Assembly: GCA_016213325.1 (NCBI GenBank)
Contig: JACRAY010000016.1
Span: 121,184-185,183 of the forward strand
Direction: 5' to 3'
Source: Burkholderiales bacterium
Lineage (GTDB): Bacteria; Pseudomonadota; Gammaproteobacteria; Burkholderiales; Burkholderiaceae_C
Length of the DNA stretch: 64,000 nt
Made by a program: the position numbers and the translations under genes. Positions 19,768 to 28,151 of the stretch are shown piece after piece. The notes under the pieces are model-generated. The model did no database searches and had not been told where the DNA came from. It worked only from the letters and a program-made list of their open reading frames with translations. Within the stretch, counting starts at the first letter, position 1; each line of letters begins with the position of its first letter.

Positions 19768-20240
19768 GCCGGCCCCCCTGTTGCGTCAGCCACCCCACCG
19801 GCCTCTTCGGGAATCCCGAAGAACTGGCTCTGGTCCGGCACGATCTCCTCGTGCACTTCTTTCACCAGGCTGCGGCCCTTGAGCAGGTGCCGGCCCACCT
19901 GCGCGATGAACTGCTCGAAGCGCGCCCGGCCCTGCGCCCGGGCCGCCTCCTGATGCGACTCGGGCACCGGTGTGCTCACGGTGAGGAAGTAGCGCACGTA
20001 CAGCGCCACGGTCTCGATCAGGATGTTCTGGTCGCGCTCCAGCTTCGCGAACTGGTTGGAGAGGCGGTCCAGGCGCTTCGCGATCGTGGCCTCGCGTCGG
20101 TCCGCGCTGTCCGGCGACAGGAAGGATGCCAGCGCCGCCGCGATGATGGACGACTTCGAAAGGCCTTTCATCGCGGCCAGCTCGTCGAGCCGGCGCGCAT
20201 GGTCGGGCTCCAGGAAGATGTTCAGTCGCGTCCGGCTCAC
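19764..20240 (-). CDS. CopG-type ribbon-helix-helix protein of the traG-trb operon
   Basis: The 158-residue protein starts MSRTRLNIFLEPDHARRLDELAAMKGLSKSS, a ribbon-helix-helix DNA-binding motif, followed by a helical region. A CopG-family gene between traG and trbB is a fixed feature of Tn4371-type ICEs. It may regulate the operon or assist the relaxosome; the sequence does not decide. ATGA overlaps on both sides. Confidence 0.85.
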   Translation of the reverse strand: MSRTRLNIFLEPDHARRLDELAAMKGLSKSSIIAAALASFLSPDSADRREATIAKRLDRLSNQFAKLERDQNILIETVALYVRYFLTVSTPVPESHQEAARAQGRARFEQFIAQVGRHLLKGRSLVKEVHEEIVPDQSQFFGIPEEAGGVADATGGPA

Positions 20241-22309
20241 AGCACGATCCCGTCGTCGGGATCAAGGGCGGCCAGACGCGCGTTGCGCAGCGACCGGCGC
20301 TGTGCACCTGCCGCGGGCGCAAGCGCCGCGTCATCGTCCAGCAACGCCAGGTCGCCCTCGTCGAATTCGGGTGCGGCGCCGGGCCGCGGCTGCTCCTCCA
20401 ATTCCGGCTTGAGCTGCAGCCCACCGGAATCGACGGCACCAGTCCCCGTCAAGCCGGCGGGAACGACCGGTACGGTCTCGGGCGCAACAGTCAGACCGTC
20501 CCAATCCACCCGCCGCGGCGGCGGCGTGTCCGCGTAGCGGTCCAGCGCCAGTACGGGCGGCGGCAGGACGCGCAGCTTGAAGTTCGCATCCTGGTAGTAG
20601 CGCAACTTGCGCGCCTGGATCGGTGGATGTCCCGAGACCATCACGACCTCGTCATCCGGTGGCAGCTGCATCACTTCGCCAGGCGTGAGCAGCGGGCGCG
20701 CCGTTTCCTGGCGCGACACCATCAGGTGCCCGAGCCATGGCGCCAAGCGGTGCCCGGCGTAGTTGCGCTGCGCGCGCAGCTCGGTGGCGGTGCCCAGGGC
20801 ATCGGAGATTCGTTTGGCGGTGCGCTCGTCGTTAGTGGCGAAGGCAACCCGCACATGGCAGTTGTCCAGAACGGAGTGATTGGGGCCGTAGGCCTTGTCG
20901 ATCTGGTTCAGGGACTGGGCGATCAGGAAGGCGCGCAGGCCGTAGCCGGCCATGAAGGCCAGGGCCGACTCGAAGAAGTCCAGGCGGCCGAGTGCGGGGA
21001 ATTCATCCAGCATCAGCAGCAGCTGGTGCCGGCGCGCGATCCCGTCCGAGCCATCGAGCGACTCCGTGAGACGCCGGCCGATCTGATTGAGCAAGAGACG
21101 GATCAACGGCTTGGTGCGGCTGATATCCGAGGGCGGCACGACCAGGTAGAGCGAGACCGGGTTGTCGCAATCGATCAGGTCGGCGATCCGCCAGTCGCAG
21201 CGCGACGTCACCGCTGCCACCGTCGGGTCCCGGTACAGGCCCAGGAAGCTCATGGCGGTGGACAGCACGCCGGAGCGCTCGTTGTCGCTCTTGTTCAGAA
21301 CTTCGCGTGCGGCCGAGGCGACCACCGGGTGCGGGCGGTCGCCCAGGTGGGCATACGTCATCATGCGGTGCAGCGTCAGCTCGAAGGGCCGCGCCGGATC
21401 GGACAGGAAGTTGGCGACGCCGCGCAGAGTCTTGTCCGCGTCGGCGTAGAGCACGTGCAGGATGGCGCCGACCAGCAGCGCATGGGAGGTCTTCTCCCAG
21501 TGATTGCGGCGCTCCAGCGCCCCCTCGGGATCGACCAGGATGTCGGCGATGTTCTGCACGTCGCGCACCTCGTGGTCGCCGCGGCGCACTTCCAGCAATG
21601 GGTTGTACGCGGCCGAACGCGCATCCGTCGGGTTGAACAACAGGCAATGCGAGAAGCGCGAGCGCCAGCCGGCCGTGAGCTGCCAGTTCTCGCCTTTGAT
21701 GTCGTGGATCACGGCGGAGCCGGGCCAGGACAGCAGCGTGGGCACGACCAGGCCGACACCCTTGCCCGAGCGGGTGGGCGCGAAAGTCATCACGTGCTCG
21801 GGGCCGTCGTGGCGCAGGTACTGGCTGGCGCTGCCAATGCGCACGCGGCCGAGGAACACGCCGGCCTGGTGCGTCAGGCCTGCGGCGATGATTTCATGTT
21901 CGGAGGCCCACCGCGCGGAACCGTAAGTGGTGACCAGCTTGGATTGGCGGGCCCGCCAGACGGACATCGCGATGGCGACGGCAGCGGCGGCGAGACCGCT
22001 GCAGGCCGCGATCACTCCGCCGGCCAGAAAGACAGCAGGCGCATAGGCATCGAAGAAGTACCACCACTCGAACAGGCGCCAAGGGTGATAGATTGGTGTC
22101 TCGAACAGCTCGAACCATGCGGCGCCCAGGCGGTCCTGGTAGCCCAATTGAGCAGCCGTCCATTGAGTGGCGCTCCAGATACCGAGGGTCGCGACGCCGC
22201 AGACCGTGACGACCTGTCCGACAAGAATTCCGGTCGCACCGGTGACGCTTCTGACGCTGGCATCCTGCACTTCTCTTCCCCTGATTTCTTTTTTTGAACG
22301 CATCGCCAT
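20237..22309 (-). CDS. traG: Type IV coupling protein TraG (VirD4-like)
   Basis: The 690-residue protein has two to three N-terminal membrane segments, Walker A FAPTRSGKGVGLVVPTLL and Walker B QLLLMLDEFPALGRL, as in VirD4/TraG coupling ATPases. It brings the relaxase-DNA complex to the Trb channel. The C-terminal 100 residues are Pro-, Asp- and Ala-rich. It is separated from the relaxase gene by 226 bp, the largest gap in the transfer block, so it may have its own promoter there. Confidence 0.94.
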   Translation of the reverse strand: MAMRSKKEIRGREVQDASVRSVTGATGILVGQVVTVCGVATLGIWSATQWTAAQLGYQDRLGAAWFELFETPIYHPWRLFEWWYFFDAYAPAVFLAGGVIAACSGLAAAAVAIAMSVWRARQSKLVTTYGSARWASEHEIIAAGLTHQAGVFLGRVRIGSASQYLRHDGPEHVMTFAPTRSGKGVGLVVPTLLSWPGSAVIHDIKGENWQLTAGWRSRFSHCLLFNPTDARSAAYNPLLEVRRGDHEVRDVQNIADILVDPEGALERRNHWEKTSHALLVGAILHVLYADADKTLRGVANFLSDPARPFELTLHRMMTYAHLGDRPHPVVASAAREVLNKSDNERSGVLSTAMSFLGLYRDPTVAAVTSRCDWRIADLIDCDNPVSLYLVVPPSDISRTKPLIRLLLNQIGRRLTESLDGSDGIARRHQLLLMLDEFPALGRLDFFESALAFMAGYGLRAFLIAQSLNQIDKAYGPNHSVLDNCHVRVAFATNDERTAKRISDALGTATELRAQRNYAGHRLAPWLGHLMVSRQETARPLLTPGEVMQLPPDDEVVMVSGHPPIQARKLRYYQDANFKLRVLPPPVLALDRYADTPPPRRVDWDGLTVAPETVPVVPAGLTGTGAVDSGGLQLKPELEEQPRPGAAPEFDEGDLALLDDDAALAPAAGAQRRSLRNARLAALDPDDGIVL

Positions 22310-22535
22310 TGAGACGCGCGGGGCGAAGAATCTCTGTTGCCGGAAGGCTGGTCAAAGACCGCAAATGCGAGGGTTGAAGACGTGCCCTGTCTCAATGCGC
22401 AACCGGTAACAGAGCAGCGAAATTGGGGGTATGTCGGCGCGAAGAGGCGTAAGACTGGTGTAGGGTTGGTCGTTACGAATGCCACATTTGTTTACAAACA
22501 CCTGGGCAATTCATCACCAAGAAAAAGTGATTCTT
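22310..22535. promoter_or_regulatory. Non-coding gap with inverted repeats: candidate promoter/oriT region
   Basis: This gap between the relaxase stop and the traG start is more AT-rich than its surroundings. A 12-bp inverted repeat with one mismatch, CTCTGTTGCCGG (22332-22343) and CCGGTAACAGAG (22403-22414), flanks 59 bp. A near-palindrome TGTTTACAAACA lies close to the relaxase end. Such features suit an operator or oriT, but no nic site is recognised. Confidence 0.4.
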
Positions 22536-24491
22536 TTAGGCAATCGACGCTCCGCGCTGCCTGCCGAATTCCCACGAAGCGCCACTGCCCCGCACGGTGG
22601 CGGTCATGGTTTGCCCGAGCCGCGGCTCGATCACGGGCCGCCAGGGGACGAGGCTAAAGCCCATGCCGTCGTCGAGCATGGCGAAGGTGCCGCTGGCCAG
22701 CAGCACCGTGCGGCGATAGACGCCGGTTACGCGCTCGCCATCCGCGAGTGGCCGATGCGCAAGGCCGGTTTCTTTCTGGAGTGCCTGCCCCGCAATCTCG
22801 ACATCCCGATTGCGCAGAGTCGCCAGAAGATCCCGGGCAAGCACCACGCGCTGGCCTTGCCGATCCGCCAGCCTTTGGGATACCAGGAAATCCACTCTTT
22901 CCCTGAGCGCACTCTTCACCTCGGCACCAAAGCCGCGGTTGGCGACGGCTCTCTCTCCGTCCAGTAACTGCTGATCCAGCCAGGTCGCGCCGATGACGCG
23001 AGCCTGGCGCTCGATGGGTAGATGGGACCGCAGTTCCGCGACGAAGCCGCCGCCGCGTTCGCTGTCGTACTGGCGCCCCCGCGCCGCGAAGTCGGCAGGA
23101 ACGCGCCACAAGCCGTCCGCCACCCGTTCGACGATTCCCGCCCGGCGCAAGGCTTCGAGCCGGCGCACGTGGAATTCCACGTCTCTGGCCGGATCACGAG
23201 CGGGCGAAGCAGCCTGAACCCGCGCCAGGTGAATGTCGGTCCGGTACAGCCCGTCCTGGGCCAGACTCGCGATGGTCTGATCCGTTTTCCGAACGTCGCT
23301 ATTGCCGCGAACCTGGACGATGGCACCCGTCGGAAAGCTCTCCAACTCCGCACCGCCTGGCAGACGCAGGTAATGCGCGCGGCCGTCGATTCCGTCCACC
23401 ACCAGGTAGCCGCGCTCATGAAGTTCGTCCACCAGCCCCTTGCCGGCAATGCGTCCCACGACTACACCAGCATCTGCTATCGCGTCGGGTATGGCCAGTT
23501 CCCGGGTTTGGCCGCCCAGCGCACGCTGCATGGCCCGAACGATGTCGCCACGCTCGCCCATGGATCTCAGGGTGCTCTCGTGAACCGAGCTCAGCGTCCA
23601 GCGATCTGGTGCGACCTGCCGGGCCAGCCCCATGGACTGCAGGCGTTGCAGCCGTCCGACGAGCAGCGTTCTGCGCTGCCGTGTGGCCGCGTCCTGCGAA
23701 TTCCGATCGAGTTTGACGCTTCCGTTGTCGAGCCGGGACTGAAGCTGGCGATCAAGGTTGGTCCAGCGCTCCTGATCGACCTCGCGGGCGAGGCCCTGCC
23801 GAACCTCTTGTTCCGTGCGAGGCCCAAGCCATTCGGTAGCGAGCTCGCAGGCCCGCTGCCTCATGCCATGGGCGATGTAGTCACGGGCGATGACCAGGTC
23901 TTTGCCGGTCTGGTCTTTGCCACGCAGCACAACGTGGGTGTGCGGGTTATTGGTGTCCCAGTGATCCACCGCCACCCAGTCAAGGCGGGTGCCGAGGTCG
24001 GTTTCCATCCGCGACATCAGTTCACGGGCGAAGGGCCGCAATTGCTCCATCAGGTCCGCGTCGTCGGGCGACACGATGAAGCGGAACTGATGCCGGTCAC
24101 CGAGGCCCCGCTCCTCGAAGGCGGAGAGATCGGCCTTGTCGGTGGCAGGACCGTAGGCTTGGCCGCGTTCTCCGTCGCGGCTCACCCCGTCGCGTTCGAT
24201 GTAGCGCAGGTGCGTGCGCGTCGAACGTGCGCCCGCCTTTTTGAGCAGGACGAGGCGAGTCTTGATGATCACCCGTCGCGAACGAGCGCCCAGTGAGCGG
24301 CCTGCCATTCCGGCGGCGACCTGGCCGCGCCCGAGTCGTGCGCCGGTGCGGGCGGTGCGCGCGAGCGCCGGCTTCAGGATTTTCCCGCCAGCCTTGCTGA
24401 GTTCCGTCAGGACGCGCGTGAGGAAGCGCTGGTCCCGGCTCCGCGGCGCCGTCGGTTTGACCTTGAACTCCCTTTCGTCGCGCCCGCTCAT
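22536..24491 (-). CDS. DUF3363-type relaxase (RlxS-like)
   Basis: This 651-residue relaxase carries the metal-binding histidine block DHWDTNNPHTHVVLRGKD near residue 195 and a basic N-terminal arm. It also has THLRYIERDGVSRDGERGQAYG, typical of DUF3363 relaxases of Tn4371-type ICEs. It nicks the transferred strand and pilots it through the channel. The C-terminal part (about 400-650) is the DUF3363 region. Its ATG overlaps the stop of a small upstream gene (ATGA at 24488-24491), so its synthesis is coupled to the traF group. Confidence 0.9.
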   Translation of the reverse strand: MSGRDEREFKVKPTAPRSRDQRFLTRVLTELSKAGGKILKPALARTARTGARLGRGQVAAGMAGRSLGARSRRVIIKTRLVLLKKAGARSTRTHLRYIERDGVSRDGERGQAYGPATDKADLSAFEERGLGDRHQFRFIVSPDDADLMEQLRPFARELMSRMETDLGTRLDWVAVDHWDTNNPHTHVVLRGKDQTGKDLVIARDYIAHGMRQRACELATEWLGPRTEQEVRQGLAREVDQERWTNLDRQLQSRLDNGSVKLDRNSQDAATRQRRTLLVGRLQRLQSMGLARQVAPDRWTLSSVHESTLRSMGERGDIVRAMQRALGGQTRELAIPDAIADAGVVVGRIAGKGLVDELHERGYLVVDGIDGRAHYLRLPGGAELESFPTGAIVQVRGNSDVRKTDQTIASLAQDGLYRTDIHLARVQAASPARDPARDVEFHVRRLEALRRAGIVERVADGLWRVPADFAARGRQYDSERGGGFVAELRSHLPIERQARVIGATWLDQQLLDGERAVANRGFGAEVKSALRERVDFLVSQRLADRQGQRVVLARDLLATLRNRDVEIAGQALQKETGLAHRPLADGERVTGVYRRTVLLASGTFAMLDDGMGFSLVPWRPVIEPRLGQTMTATVRGSGASWEFGRQRGASIA

Positions 24492-24802
24492 GCAGCTGAC
24501 TCCATCGCATCAGGACGTACCGGGGCGAACACGGCACGCGGCTCACCAACCGTAGGCGCGGAAACCAGGTTCGGCGCAGCACGCAATATGCGGCGGTGAG
24601 TGCCGCGCCCACCCTTGTGCAGACGGGACTCGCAAGGCCTCGCAGTGCCGTCCCCTTCTATCTTGCCCTCCGTCTTTCCCGCTCCGAACGACGACTGGCG
24701 GCAATACTCGGGCGGTGATGATCTGCACGAGGGCCGCGCAAGCGCGGGCGCCGGCAGCGCAGCGCCAGTGCAACGCGCGCAGCAGGGCCAGTGCAGCGTC
24801 AT
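24488..24802 (-). CDS. Small uncharacterised protein coupled between traF and the relaxase
   Basis: This 104-residue frame (MTLHWPCCARCTGAALPAP onward) begins with an ATG that overlaps the traF stop (ATGA, 24799-24802) and ends with a TGA that overlaps the relaxase ATG (24488-24491). Exact four-base overlaps at both ends are strong evidence for translation. The protein has an early Cys pair cluster (WPCCARC) and a basic, low-complexity remainder with no domain I recognise. Without the gene the relaxase would lie 307 bp from traF, unlike the rest of the operon. It may serve mainly to couple translation. Confidence 0.55.
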   Translation of the reverse strand: MTLHWPCCARCTGAALPAPALARPSCRSSPPEYCRQSSFGAGKTEGKIEGDGTARPCESRLHKGGRGTHRRILRAAPNLVSAPTVGEPRAVFAPVRPDAMESAA

Positions 24803-25311
24803 GACGCCCTCCATGTCCAAAGTGGCACCGCTTGGCCGCGCACCGACGATGCCGGCACCGGTCCGAAGTACCGGCTGTCGAAGGACGCCGGATTGGTAGC
24901 GCTGAGCAGGAAGAGTTCACCACCAGCAAGGCTTCGGCAATGCCGCCACGTCGGTAGCGGGCGGCCTTGTCGGTCGCTGCGCAGGATGCGGCCATTCGGC
25001 GTGCCGTCGATCATCAATGCTTCACCGCGGGCGCAGACATGCTGGCCCGCGACGGCGCTAACGCGCTTCAGAATGGGCAAGCCGGCCGGCAGGTAGTCGC
25101 GCTGCGCAGCGAGCGCGGCAGCACCCCTTGGCAAGGTTGCCAGGACGTAGTCGCCGACCTTGGGTGACGTGACGGATTGAATGCGGTACCAGCCCAGTGG
25201 CGCGCTGCTGCTGGCGTTGTAGACGACGCGCACGCTCGGCCGATAGGCCGTAGGTGCAACTGCAGCGGTTACGCCGATCAGCGTGCACAAAATGGTGATG
25301 ATCTTGTTCAA
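24799..25311 (-). CDS. traF: Conjugal transfer peptidase TraF (S26 family)
   Basis: The 170-residue protein has an N-terminal hydrophobic segment, the serine motif SSSAPLGWYRI and the lysine motif PILKRVSAVAG of S26 signal peptidases, and a late block NPASFDSRYFGPV. TraF of this type matures or cyclises the TrbC pilin. It overlaps the DUF2840 gene by ATGA. Start and length match Tn4371 TraF. Confidence 0.9.
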   Translation of the reverse strand: MNKIITILCTLIGVTAAVAPTAYRPSVRVVYNASSSAPLGWYRIQSVTSPKVGDYVLATLPRGAAALAAQRDYLPAGLPILKRVSAVAGQHVCARGEALMIDGTPNGRILRSDRQGRPLPTWRHCRSLAGGELFLLSATNPASFDSRYFGPVPASSVRGQAVPLWTWRAS

Positions 25312-25781
25312 CGAAGTACCTCACCAGCCAGATGTGCCGCGTGCCGTTCGAGCGTGTAGTCGGGCAGCGGCCCGCGCGCCGAGAGGCGTCCGTGCAGCAG
25401 CTGCCAGTACGCCGGCGAGACAGCGGTCGGGGCAATGCCGCTGGCCTCGATGCCGTCGACTAACTGCAGCACTTGCCGCACCTTCAGTTCGCCCGAAACG
25501 TGCAACAGACGCTGCGCTCCCGGCAGCACGCCGGCCATGCGCTGCAGCGGCTGGCCCGGCCGGCCAGCCTGCAGCACCGAGAGGTTCCAGACGGTCGTGC
25601 CGTAGTCGTTGGCCAGCCAACAGACGCGGCAGAAGACGGCGTCGGGCAGAAAATGCGCCGAGCTTCGCCAGCGATCAAGCACGATCTCGTATGTGGGCTT
25701 GCCGAAGCGGAGGCGGTTGTTAACGCGATCGGGCACGAACGCCAGCACAACACGCGTGAGGCCCCCAATCGGCGTGCTCAC
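25308..25781 (-). CDS. DUF2840 family protein
   Basis: The 157-residue protein (LTRVVLAFVPDRVNNRLRFGKPTYEIVLD; FCRVCWLANDYGTTVWNLSVLQ) is a DUF2840 protein, found between parA/RHH and traF in Tn4371-type ICEs. Its function is unknown. Its ATG overlaps the RHH gene stop by four bases and its stop overlaps traF, so it belongs to the parA-traF transcript. No signal or membrane helix is evident. Confidence 0.85.
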   Translation of the reverse strand: MSTPIGGLTRVVLAFVPDRVNNRLRFGKPTYEIVLDRWRSSAHFLPDAVFCRVCWLANDYGTTVWNLSVLQAGRPGQPLQRMAGVLPGAQRLLHVSGELKVRQVLQLVDGIEASGIAPTAVSPAYWQLLHGRLSARGPLPDYTLERHAAHLAGEVLR

Positions 25782-26035
25782 GGCCCATCTCCCGTGCTCG
25801 TGAACTCGCGTTCGAGCAGCTCGCGAAGCATTTCAGCGACGGTCACGCCGCGTTCGAAGGCGAGGACTTTGATTCGCCCCCGCAGCGCCGGCGTGACGTC
25901 GATAGTCAGGCGCGCCGTGTACACAGATGCGTTGCTGGGGACGCCGGACTCGAGTTGCTTGATCCAGGCCTGCGCCGCGGGATCGGCGGCGGGTCGGCGG
26001 CCGATGGGCGCACGTTGCGGACGCCGGCCGGTCAT
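25778..26035 (-). CDS. Small ribbon-helix-helix partition partner of ParA
   Basis: The 85-residue protein ends in a ribbon-helix-helix-like unit (ARLTIDVTPALRGRIKVLAFERGVTVAEMLRELLE) after a flexible, Pro/Arg-rich N-terminus, the layout of ParG-like centromere-binding proteins. It starts in the parA stop (ATGA). With ParA it probably forms a small partition or stabilisation cassette for the excised ICE. Its site may be the repeats at 26799-26865 upstream of parA. Confidence 0.75.
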   Translation of the reverse strand: MTGRRPQRAPIGRRPAADPAAQAWIKQLESGVPSNASVYTARLTIDVTPALRGRIKVLAFERGVTVAEMLRELLEREFTSTGDGP

Positions 26036-26670
26036 GGCACCAGCTTCGTGATTTCAGCGGCGAGGTCGGCGATCTCGCGTGCGGCGATGCTGTCCGCATC
26101 GAGTTCGCGCGCCAGCCTGCCGGCCGCCACGCTGTCGGCGAAGACGATGCGCTGGCGCACTTCAGCCGCCAGCGCCGGCAACGCCTGGTCAGCCAACGCC
26201 TGGCGTGCCTCACGGCCGATGATCGTGCGCGCGACCCGCCGGTTGACGACAAAGGCGGCGCGCAGAGAGGGCTTGAATACCCGTGCTTCGGAAATCAGCG
26301 ACACCATCTCGGCGCTGGCCCAGACGTCATAGGGGCTGGGCTGCGCGGGCACCAGCACCAGATCGGCCGCGAGCAACGCAGAGCGCGCGAGGGCGGCGAT
26401 GCGCGGTGGACCATCGATGATGACGTGATCGACGGTCTTGGCGAGTTCTGGTGCTTCCTGATGCAGCGTTTCCCGCGCGAGCCCAATCACCCCGAATACT
26501 CTTGGTAAGCGGTTTTGGGTTCGGCGTTGGGCCCAGTCCAATGCCGAACCCTGGGGGTCTGCATCGATGACGGCGACTCTGCTGCCCGAGAGGGCGAGTT
26601 CGCCTGCAATGTGCGTGGCTAGCGTCGTCTTGCCGACGCCTCCCTTTTGATTGAGCAGCGCGATGATCAT
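26032..26670 (-). CDS. parA: ParA family partition ATPase
   Basis: The 212-residue ParA/MinD-like ATPase starts MIIALLNQKGGVGKTTLATHIAGEL, a deviant Walker A, with VAVIDADPQGSALDWAQRR and HVIIDGPPRI further on. It is the short ParA type that lacks its own DNA-binding domain. ATG 26670 puts the Walker box at the N-terminus; the upstream in-frame codon at 26703 adds a non-conserved leader. It is the first gene of the parA-RHH-DUF2840-traF series and follows repA. Confidence 0.9.
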   Translation of the reverse strand: MIIALLNQKGGVGKTTLATHIAGELALSGSRVAVIDADPQGSALDWAQRRTQNRLPRVFGVIGLARETLHQEAPELAKTVDHVIIDGPPRIAALARSALLAADLVLVPAQPSPYDVWASAEMVSLISEARVFKPSLRAAFVVNRRVARTIIGREARQALADQALPALAAEVRQRIVFADSVAAGRLARELDADSIAAREIADLAAEITKLVP

Positions 26671-26798
26671 CGTGTTTTCGCGGCGCGCGTGGAACTTGTC
26701 CACAGCGGTCGCGCCTCTCTTTGAATCGTTATGAACTCAGAGTTAGAAGAGTTAGCAAGCTCCGAAACCGTTAACTGGCGTTGGTTCGCGGACCGTTG

Positions 26799-26865
26799 GT
26801 GCGCCTGATGGCACGAGGCGTTTGCGCCTGATAGCACGCGGCTGGGTGCGCCTGATGGCACGAGA
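26799..26865. repeat. Three iteron-like direct repeats between repA and parA
   Basis: GCGCCTGATGGCACGAG (26801), GCGCCTGATAGCACGCG (26824) and GCGCCTGATGGCACGAG (26848) recur at 23- and 24-bp spacing, about two helical turns. With the base before them the outer copies form the dyad GTGC-N8-GCAC. They fill the gap between the repA stop (26870) and the parA start. They are candidate RepA iterons or a ParG-like centromere and operator. Confidence 0.75.
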
Positions 26866-26869
26866 AGAT

Positions 26870-27751
26870 TCACTGCTTGTCCCCTGCGCTTCCACCGGCT
26901 GCCAACAGTGCCGTGTCAGGCACGCCGCGCGACAGGGGATGGAAATGCAACGTGTCGCTGCGCCCGGTAGCACGGGTGACCGCGAGGCGATAGCCTGGCA
27001 GGGTCTGGCGCGTCGCGATGCGCCGAATGTCCAGCGCGAAGTCGGAGAAGCGCGCCATGCTGCCGGACTTGGCGTACAGATGACGGAAGTCAAACTGCCA
27101 GCCGGCGCGTTGGCGCCCCCCGTGCTTTCGCACCAGCCGATACAGCCAACGTTCGATGCCGCCGGTGAGCTCGAAGTAGGCGGGATCGATCGTCAGCACC
27201 AGCGCCTCCTCGATCACGCCGGCGTAGAACCAGTCCGGCAGGATCAGCTCGATCCCCTGCGGCCGGCCCGCCCGGTCGGCGCGCTCCTTCCACTCGTTGA
27301 TCCACGAGAACCGATGCATGCGCCGGCCGGGAGCCTGGCGGATCGTGGTTGCGATGCTGGTCGACTGGAGCCGGTCCAGAGCGGCCTTCAGCCGCAGGTA
27401 GTCGCGCACGGAAGTGCCGCGGCCGATGAACGTGAGGATTTCGTAAGGCGTAGCCTGCATCAGCCGCGAGGTGCGGATGCCGGCATCGCGCGCCTCGACG
27501 ATCTGGCTGGCGGCCCAGATCAGCACGTCGGCATCCCAGATCGTCGCCAAACCGTGTTCCACGGTTCCTTCGACTCGAACCATGACGCCGCCGGCCTGGA
27601 AATCAATCGGCTCGATGCGTCGCGATTTCGCGAGCGAGAAGAATGGCCAGGCCATCAAGTCTTGGGCATCGCGCGGCGCCATTGCGCCCGGCAGCGCCCG
27701 AAACAGTTCAAGCTGCTCGCGGACAGGATCCATCACATCGGGTTTGGCCAT
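26870..27751 (-). CDS. repA: RepA-like replication initiator of the ICE
   Basis: The 293-residue protein matches the replication initiator A family of Tn4371-type ICEs: WPFFSLAKSRRIEPIDFQ near the start, DVLIWAASQIVEARDAG, then winged-helix segments around YEILTFIGRGTSVRDYLRLKAALDRL. Such proteins can support autonomous replication of the excised circle. Three repeats directly downstream are possible binding sites. It is preceded by an AlpA-like HTH gene on the same strand. Confidence 0.85.
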   Translation of the reverse strand: MAKPDVMDPVREQLELFRALPGAMAPRDAQDLMAWPFFSLAKSRRIEPIDFQAGGVMVRVEGTVEHGLATIWDADVLIWAASQIVEARDAGIRTSRLMQATPYEILTFIGRGTSVRDYLRLKAALDRLQSTSIATTIRQAPGRRMHRFSWINEWKERADRAGRPQGIELILPDWFYAGVIEEALVLTIDPAYFELTGGIERWLYRLVRKHGGRQRAGWQFDFRHLYAKSGSMARFSDFALDIRRIATRQTLPGYRLAVTRATGRSDTLHFHPLSRGVPDTALLAAGGSAGDKQ

Positions 27752-27761
27752 GGCCGCGGGC

Positions 27762-28040
27762 TCACCGTCCTGCGGCGCGCAGCGCCAGGTATTCCGGGTC
27801 GCAGGTCATCTCGAAGGACCGCGCGTTGGCCCACGCCTGCAGGTCTTCGACCGCATACATCACGCGTCGGCCGAACTTCCGAAAGCGTGGGCCGCCGCCG
27901 ATCACGCGCTGCTTCTCCAGCGTGCGCGGCGAGAGGCGCAGAAATTCGGCCGCTTCGGCGTTGTTCAGGAATCGGGGCGCCGCGCTGCTGACAGGTTGGG
28001 CGGGCTGCGGCGAATCGTCGGTCACGGCGTCGGTCTCCAT
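27762..28040 (-). CDS. AlpA/MerR-type helix-turn-helix protein (excisionase-like)
   Basis: This 92-residue protein has a winged HTH of the AlpA/excisionase type (FLNNAEAAEFLRLSPRTLEKQRVIGGGPRFRKFGRRVMYAVEDLQAWA). It lies just upstream of repA on the same strand. In Tn4371-type ICEs this gene is a usual backbone member; it may regulate repA or assist excision. ATG 28040 is chosen over TTG 28064. Confidence 0.8.
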   Translation of the reverse strand: METDAVTDDSPQPAQPVSSAAPRFLNNAEAAEFLRLSPRTLEKQRVIGGGPRFRKFGRRVMYAVEDLQAWANARSFEMTCDPEYLALRAAGR

Positions 28041-28151
28041 CGGTGAAGATCGCCGGCAGTCCAAGTGCTGCCGGACGCCGCCACTGTCGGCGCGCTCAGG
28101 CGTTGCGGGCAGGGAGATTCGGCGAGATGGCGCTCATCTCCCTTCGGACGA

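Noticed and set aside
9208..22490. The 13-mer AATGCCACATTTG shared by 9208-9220 and 22478-22490, considered as an att pair
   Set aside because: A 13-base match in a 64 kb window is expected by chance, and the second copy lies within the transfer operon, where an element end makes no sense.
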